Source of the DNA: Niebla homalea
Lineage: Eukaryota; Ascomycota; Lecanoromycetes; Lecanorales; Ramalinaceae
DNA: 64,000 bases
Reading direction: 5' to 3'
Assembly (NCBI GenBank): GCA_019925105.1
Contig: JAHGAU010000016.1
Coordinates: forward strand, 124,001-188,000
Below the pieces are notes generated by a model that saw only the letters and a list, made by a program, of their open reading frames with translations, did not search any database and was not told the origin of the DNA. Positions 58,749-64,000 of this stretch are shown in pieces. Numbering within the stretch: the stretch's first letter is position 1; each line of letters starts with the position of its first letter. Made by a program: the position numbers and the translations under genes.

Positions 58749-60608
58749 GGTTTTTTAGCTAAAAGTTACCCTAATAGCTAGTAATTTATCCTTAACGGGG
58801 GGGGTAATTAAAGGGGGTAATTTAATTAAAAAAAACGTTAAGTTAAAAAAAAAAGTAAAACTTACGAGAATCCAAGAAAGTTACAAGTAAGCCGGATACT
58901 CGCGAGCGCTTAAAGGCCTAGCGAGGGGGGACATAAGCTTAACCTGCTTAATCTGTTTACTTACATTCGGAGTGCTTATATGCTGGTTCACAAATTTGCA
59001 GATGTAGTCTTTTGTCAGGGTGATAACCACTCGGCCATCTCATGGATAAAAGTAGCTATCCGGGGTAGGTAATAGCGCTTAGGGGTAAGCCGCTATTACC
59101 ATATATGAGAAGGTAGTCAACCCGGGAGATCACCCCCAGGGGTAGGCCCTACCCCGGAGCCCTTGCTCCAGGGTAGGTACTGCCATAACATCTTTATTAT
59201 TTAATTAAGGGAAGTCCATAAACTATATTATCGTTTCCTTTGTTTTTATATAAACCTTTACTTCCTTAATTATTTTTTACGTTTTCCTTACCGGTAATAA
59301 TAAGGTCGTATTAATAGTTTAATTTAAAGTTATTTATATCGGTATATAATTTAAGTTATATTTTAAGTTTTCTTATAACCTATATATAATAATTGTATTA
59401 ATAATATCTTTTAAATTAAACGTTAAATTAATTATAATCCTAAATCTTCGGTTTTTTTATATTATAGTCTTTTTTAACGTTAATAATACGAGGTTAGACT
59501 GGATAGTAATTATTAATGATTTTTTAAATTTAATATAATTAATTATATGCTTTTCCTTATTTTATTTAATATAATAAAGATTAAAGTCTCCTATTAAAAG
59601 GTATTCGCCGGATATAATTATAATTTCTTTAAATAACGGGATTATAAAAGGTTTCTTTTTATTAACCGGCGGCGGATTATATACGTTATAAATATTTAAG
59701 TTTCCCTTAATATTTTTTTCTTATATAACTTAAAGCGTATATAATTCTTTTTATAATAAATAATATTTTAATTATTTATATTTAATTTTTTATTTATAAA
59801 AAAATATATCTATATTTTCTTATTTCTTTTAAAGGTTAAATAAAAACTATTTCTTAAGTTAATTAAAAAACGTATATATAGGCTATATAGCGGCTTTTAT
59901 ATCGCTATAATATTAATATCCTTTATTTCTTTAAATTTAAATATTAATATTATAACTTTAATTACTTCCTTACGTACGTTATATTATATTATCTTTAAAA
60001 GTATAAACGTATTATATATTAATTTTTATTAAGTTCTTCCCGTTGACTTTTATTTATATAAATAGTTTCTTTTTAAGGTTGAACGTTATTTACTTTAATT
60101 TTTTTATTATAATAATTATCCTGGTTAAGCGGCCGGTTTTAAGGGTTAATATTATTATAAGCTTCTTTTTTTTTATATTATTGGTTATTATGCTTTACGC
60201 TTTTTTATTGAACGGGCTTTATTTACGTTTTAAGATTATCCTTAATTATTTTATTAATTTAAATTTATATAAATTATAACGTTAAACCTTAATTATTATC
60301 CTAATTTCTTTACGTTAAGTCTTTTTAACTTTTATTTTATATCGTAAGTTTTACGTTAAGTAATTATTATTCTTATATATTACGTATTTCGGCGTATTCT
60401 TTATTAAACTTTTTATTATTAAGCCCGTATATTTATACGTATTATACCCTCTGGTATATACCGTATATTTCATATTATTTAAGTATTTCATAATAATATA
60501 TCTATATTTTTAATATTTAAAGTATTAATAAATATCCGCCGCTTAATCTCATAGCCTTATTAATTTAAAAAATTTACTTTTTATTATCCTTTTATTAAGG
60601 ATATTCTT

Positions 60609-63600
60609 ATTGATTGATTGATTTATTTATACTACGGATCTAGCTAAGCTAATTCCGGCGTTCCTTAATACGCGGCCTTTTGGCCTTCTTAATAACCGTA
60701 AAAACCTGATACTTATAACGTTAAAGCGAAAAAACGGTATTTATAAGACCTTTATTTATTATTTTTCAGGGTAAAAAGCATTAACGGTTATTTAGGGAAT
60801 AACGATTAATTCATATAATTCTTACGTTCCAGCTTTATTAAGGAAATCTATAATATTATAACCGTATTATTATAGGGGTTACCCCCGGACCTGTTGCTCT
60901 TCCGTATTTTTACCGATTTACTTAATACTAATATTAAGTTATACCCTTAAATGCCCTTACCGATATATATATTTTTTACCTTTTCGTTATTATCGCCGCC
61001 GATATTATTATACCTTTCTTTTACGCCGTATTAACGTTATATTCCTAAGCTTTTTATTAAGTATAGCTTTTACGCTATTTTAAGGATTTAAACCAACAAT
61101 AAGGTTTATTAATTAAATCCTTAATAACCTTATTTATTTCCGCGGCAAAATTAAATTATATTAATAACATAATAAATATTATAAACTTAACGGCCGTCCG
61201 TATATTTCGCTTTATAAATAATATTTAACGGTAATGGTAAGTATTAACCTTAATTATAAGTTTTAACTTAACCTTAATAAATAAAAAATATAAGATAAAA
61301 ATTTATATAATATTCTATTCTTTTTATCCGTACTTATATTTAACGTTTATCCGACCTCCCGTATATATAATAAATAAGAAATAAATTAAATTATTCTTAC
61401 CCGTTTAAAATTAAATCGTTAATACGTTATCGCTTTTTTTTATAATATTATAACGGCGGAAAAACTTATTAATAATCTTTTTATTATTAAGAATTAAGTA
61501 ACGATAACCTTAAAATATAAAGTCTTTCTATTTTTATTAACGTTTAATTTATTTTATCGTAATTTATAAAACGATCGTTATAGTTTTCGCTTTTTAAATT
61601 CTTTTAATTTTAGTTTTTCTTACGTTTAATAAGAATTTATATACGCTTAAATTAATTTCCGGAATACCGGTAAGGTTAATTTCCTTTTTAACTTATTTTT
61701 ACTTTATCTTAATAAGAAAAAAGATAAATATCTTTAATTTATTCTTTTTAACTTAAGGCTTATTAAGGTTTTAACGGATCCGCCCGTTTCTTATTATCGT
61801 AATTAAGTATATATATCTTTTTAGCCTTATTTAAACGATTATTTAATTTAATAAAACCTTAATTAACTATATAAAAACCTCGGACTTTAATATTAGGATA
61901 AAGGTTACTTTATAAGTATTATTAATTATTCTTAAATACCGGTTTTAGATTTTCTATAATATTTAAATAAGCTTTTTTTCTTATATCCCGGAGTATTTTT
62001 AAGTATATATTAAATAACCGTAATATATATTATAATTAACTTTATTATAACTTAACAAATAATCCGGGCCTTTTATAACGTAACTCCCTATATTAATATA
62101 GCGAAATAAATAAGGCTTTTTTCTTATAAAGTTATTTTTTTTAAACCTTTCTTATATAATCTTTTTAATTAAATTTCTTATTTATTTAAAGGTTAAGGAC
62201 TTTAATATTAATATCTAGCTTTATTATAACTTTATTTAAGTTTACTATAATTATTATATTATATAACCTTAGATTCTTAATTATATAAATAAGCTTATAC
62301 TTATATAATATAAATTAAGCCTTATAAGTTCTTACTTATTAAAAATAGACTTTATAAGTTTATTTTAATTCTAAATAATTTATATATATAAAAATATTAT
62401 AAATTAAAAAGTAAACGTCGTTAATAAAGTTTTTAATTTAAGTTTTTTACTTTAACTTAATAAGCTTTTTAATTAATAAATTATTAAAAAAATAAAAAAA
62501 ATATAAAAAAAATAAATAATCCTTAAGGAATCTTTATTATAATAAACTTTATTAAACTTATTTTTTATTTTAAATTAATTAATATAACTTAATTGCTTAA
62601 GAAATTCTTTATTTACTTAATTAAGAAGAATAATATCCTTTTCTTCTTTAAGTTACATAATAACTTTTAATAATTTACTTTATTAAAAATACTTATAATA
62701 TTAAGAAAAAGAAGACTTATAATATATTTCTTTTTATAACTTTATATTATATATACGCTATTAATTAATCCTTTAAGGGCTATTTTTATTAATTAATTTC
62801 TTTTTATTTTTATTTATTAATCGGGGAAAAGTCCGTAATTCTTTATATAATTATTAAGAATCTTTATTATTACCGTTTTTAAAGTTTTCTTTAACGTATA
62901 TAAGAATATAATAGGTTTATAAAATTTTATTTTAAAATAATCCGGCTTAATAAACTTCTTAAAGATAATTGTTTTTATTTCCTTAAATTTACGTAAATAA
63001 TAACCGACGTTAAAATATATTTAAAAGAAGTAAGTAAAGATTTTCTTAAATAATAAAATTATTATTATTAAGAATTTATTAAGAATCTTATTTAAACTTA
63101 AAACTTTATTTTTCATTAATTTATTAATTACTTTAATTATTATATCTTATATTATTACCTTATTTATTAATACGGGGTTAAGATACGTAATACCGTCAAT
63201 ATTATTTAAGTTAACTTCTAGCGGAGGGGGAAAAAATACTCCTTTAAGGGCCTTAATTTTACCGTTAAAGGTATTAATTAATATATTATTAAATCTCTTA
63301 AAAAACGGGAATTTAAGGATAGGTTTTAATTTCTTACTTTATTCTTTATTATACTTTATTAACTTCTAAATATTATAAGATAAAACCGTTAAGTTATATA
63401 CCGTAAATTAAAAGTATATTTATTTAACTTTTTTAATAATTTCCTCTTTTTCCTTGTAAGTAACTTTTAATTCATTAAGTATTTTTTAATTTTTATACTT
63501 AAAAGTTTACTTTATTAGTTTTTTTACCTTTATAATCGTAATTATATATTTTTTATTTTAATAAGTTTTAGCTCTTTAAAAGGGTTTTATTATCGGGATA

Positions 63601-64000
63601 GTTTTATTAATTATTTCGTTTAATATTTTTATTATTTATTTTATAAAGAAATCAATCCGGTCTCTATTATTTAATTAAAGGAGGTCCGTAAATTATATTA
63701 CCGTCTCCTTTACTTTTTTATAAACCTTTATTTTTTTAACCGTTTTTTATACCCTTTTTACCGGTAATAATAAGGTTATATTAACGGTTTAATCCAGGGT
63801 TATTTATATTAATATATAGTCTGAGTTATATTTTAAGTCCTCTTATAGCCTATATATTATAACCGCGCCAATAACCTTTTTTATATTAAAAATTAAATTA
63901 ATCGCCGTTTTAAATTTACGACTTTTTTACGTAATAATCTTTTATAATATTAATAATAAAAAATTAATTTAAGCGGTAACTATTAATAAATTATCCAATT
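60609..64000 (-). mobile_element. LINE relic 5 (Tad1-like), continues past the window
   Basis: The 3' end at 60609 has (tgat)n then 'ctacggatctagctaagc'. It parallels LINE 4 throughout: post-RT region 60.9-61.8 kb, RT-like blocks on minus at about 63200-62240, pre-RT and endonuclease-like sequence to the edge. Heavily RIP-mutated, with no open frame left. It has no counterpart of the 56546-59189 insertion, which is how that insertion was delimited. Confidence 0.75.

Larger units (their letters stand above)
56546..59189. mobile_element. Composite insertion inside LINE 4, with a tRNA-like A box
   Basis: Absent from LINE 5 at the equivalent point; flanked by ATCT on both sides (56542-56545, 59190-59193). 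It contains LTR element B (56837-58748). Without that it is ~730 bp: a hairpin-forming 'agaccgctcg...cgagcggtct' at about 56608-56666, related sequence ('gaatccaagaaagttacaag') near 58868, and a minus-strand 'tggccgagtgg' at about 59030-59040 that matches a tRNA A box. No clear B box. Possibly a tRNA-derived SINE relic; class uncertain. Confidence 0.45.
53472..60605 (-). mobile_element. LINE relic 4 (Tad1-like), interrupted by a 2.6-kb insertion
   Basis: The 3' end is at 53472: (attg)n then 'tatattacggatctag', the reverse complement of the plus LINE ends. On minus, RT-like text lies at about 56080-55100 (KFKKTKIIIFKK, SYKLIILLYALKKALK, NYGLLPN). The pre-RT part stops at about 56545 and continues at about 59190, matching LINE 5 across the gap. 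A zinc-knuckle relic with Cys-to-Tyr changes is at about 60370-60540. It stops at about 60605 where the tail of LINE 5 begins, so LINE 5 inserted into its ORF1. Confidence 0.75.

Noticed and set aside
59000..59050. A functional tRNA gene on minus
   Set aside because: Only the A-box-like part is present; no B box, anticodon stem or acceptor stem could be formed.
60043..60279. 78-codon hydrophobic plus-strand frame
   Set aside because: Lies inside LINE 4 (minus). The hydrophobic look is due to T-rich RIP sequence.

Overview
The window looks like a repeat-rich accessory or subtelomeric-type region of a filamentous ascomycete (Pezizomycotina). The evidence is a set of fungal-specific families (DUF7924-type nuclease-like protein, FunK1-type kinase, FHA kinase with KilA-N/APSES-like modules, HeLo-associated kinase-like protein, PNP_UDP and TPR parts of NLR/STAND proteins), one good 50-bp intron, and very AT-rich, TpA-rich blocks in which old coding sequence is recognisable but full of C-to-T/G-to-A type changes (Cys to Tyr, His to Tyr, Asp to Asn, Gln or Trp to stop). 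That pattern is what repeat-induced point mutation (RIP) produces. The genus cannot be fixed from this sequence. No rRNA, canonical tRNA or CRISPR array was seen.

Layout. 1-14.3 kb has near-normal base composition: one intact-looking gene (DUF7924-like, 933-2636, minus), a MITE, a ~100-bp minisatellite (5.19-6.07 kb), a deleted integrase-type TIR transposon (6.2-7.75 kb), a FunK1 kinase relic, a 3CxxC zinc-finger gene, two more MITEs, two Tc1/mariner fragments around a decayed accessory gene, and a ~0.8-kb TIR element. 14.3-28.5 kb is one structure: two ~2.2-kb inverted arms, each running into a kinesin-light-chain type TPR array, facing each other across a less mutated core. The core holds a PNP_UDP (nucleoside phosphorylase-like NLR) relic, a small ORF, a BTB gene and an FHA-kinase-KilA-N gene broken by a one-base insertion just after DFG. 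28.6-43.3 kb alternates AT-rich blocks with islands carrying a Tc1 transposase relic, a MITE, a HeLo-type kinase-like relic, a third Tc1/mariner fragment and a chromodomain-like pseudogene. 43.3-64 kb is a graveyard of five RIP-degraded Tad1-like LINEs, three on plus and two on minus, with (ATCA)n tails, tail-to-tail near 53 kb. Two short LTR elements with matching 5-bp target duplications are nested in them.

How it fits together. Probably functional host genes are few: the DUF7924-like gene, the BTB gene and possibly the 3CxxC gene. Most other host-type sequence belongs to families linked to fungal self/non-self recognition and signalling (NLR parts, HeLo kinase-like, FunK1, FHA kinase), and nearly all of it is duplicated, truncated or RIP-mutated. 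The likely history is repeated duplication and transposon insertion, followed by RIP that hit duplicated segments hard and left single-copy islands less changed.
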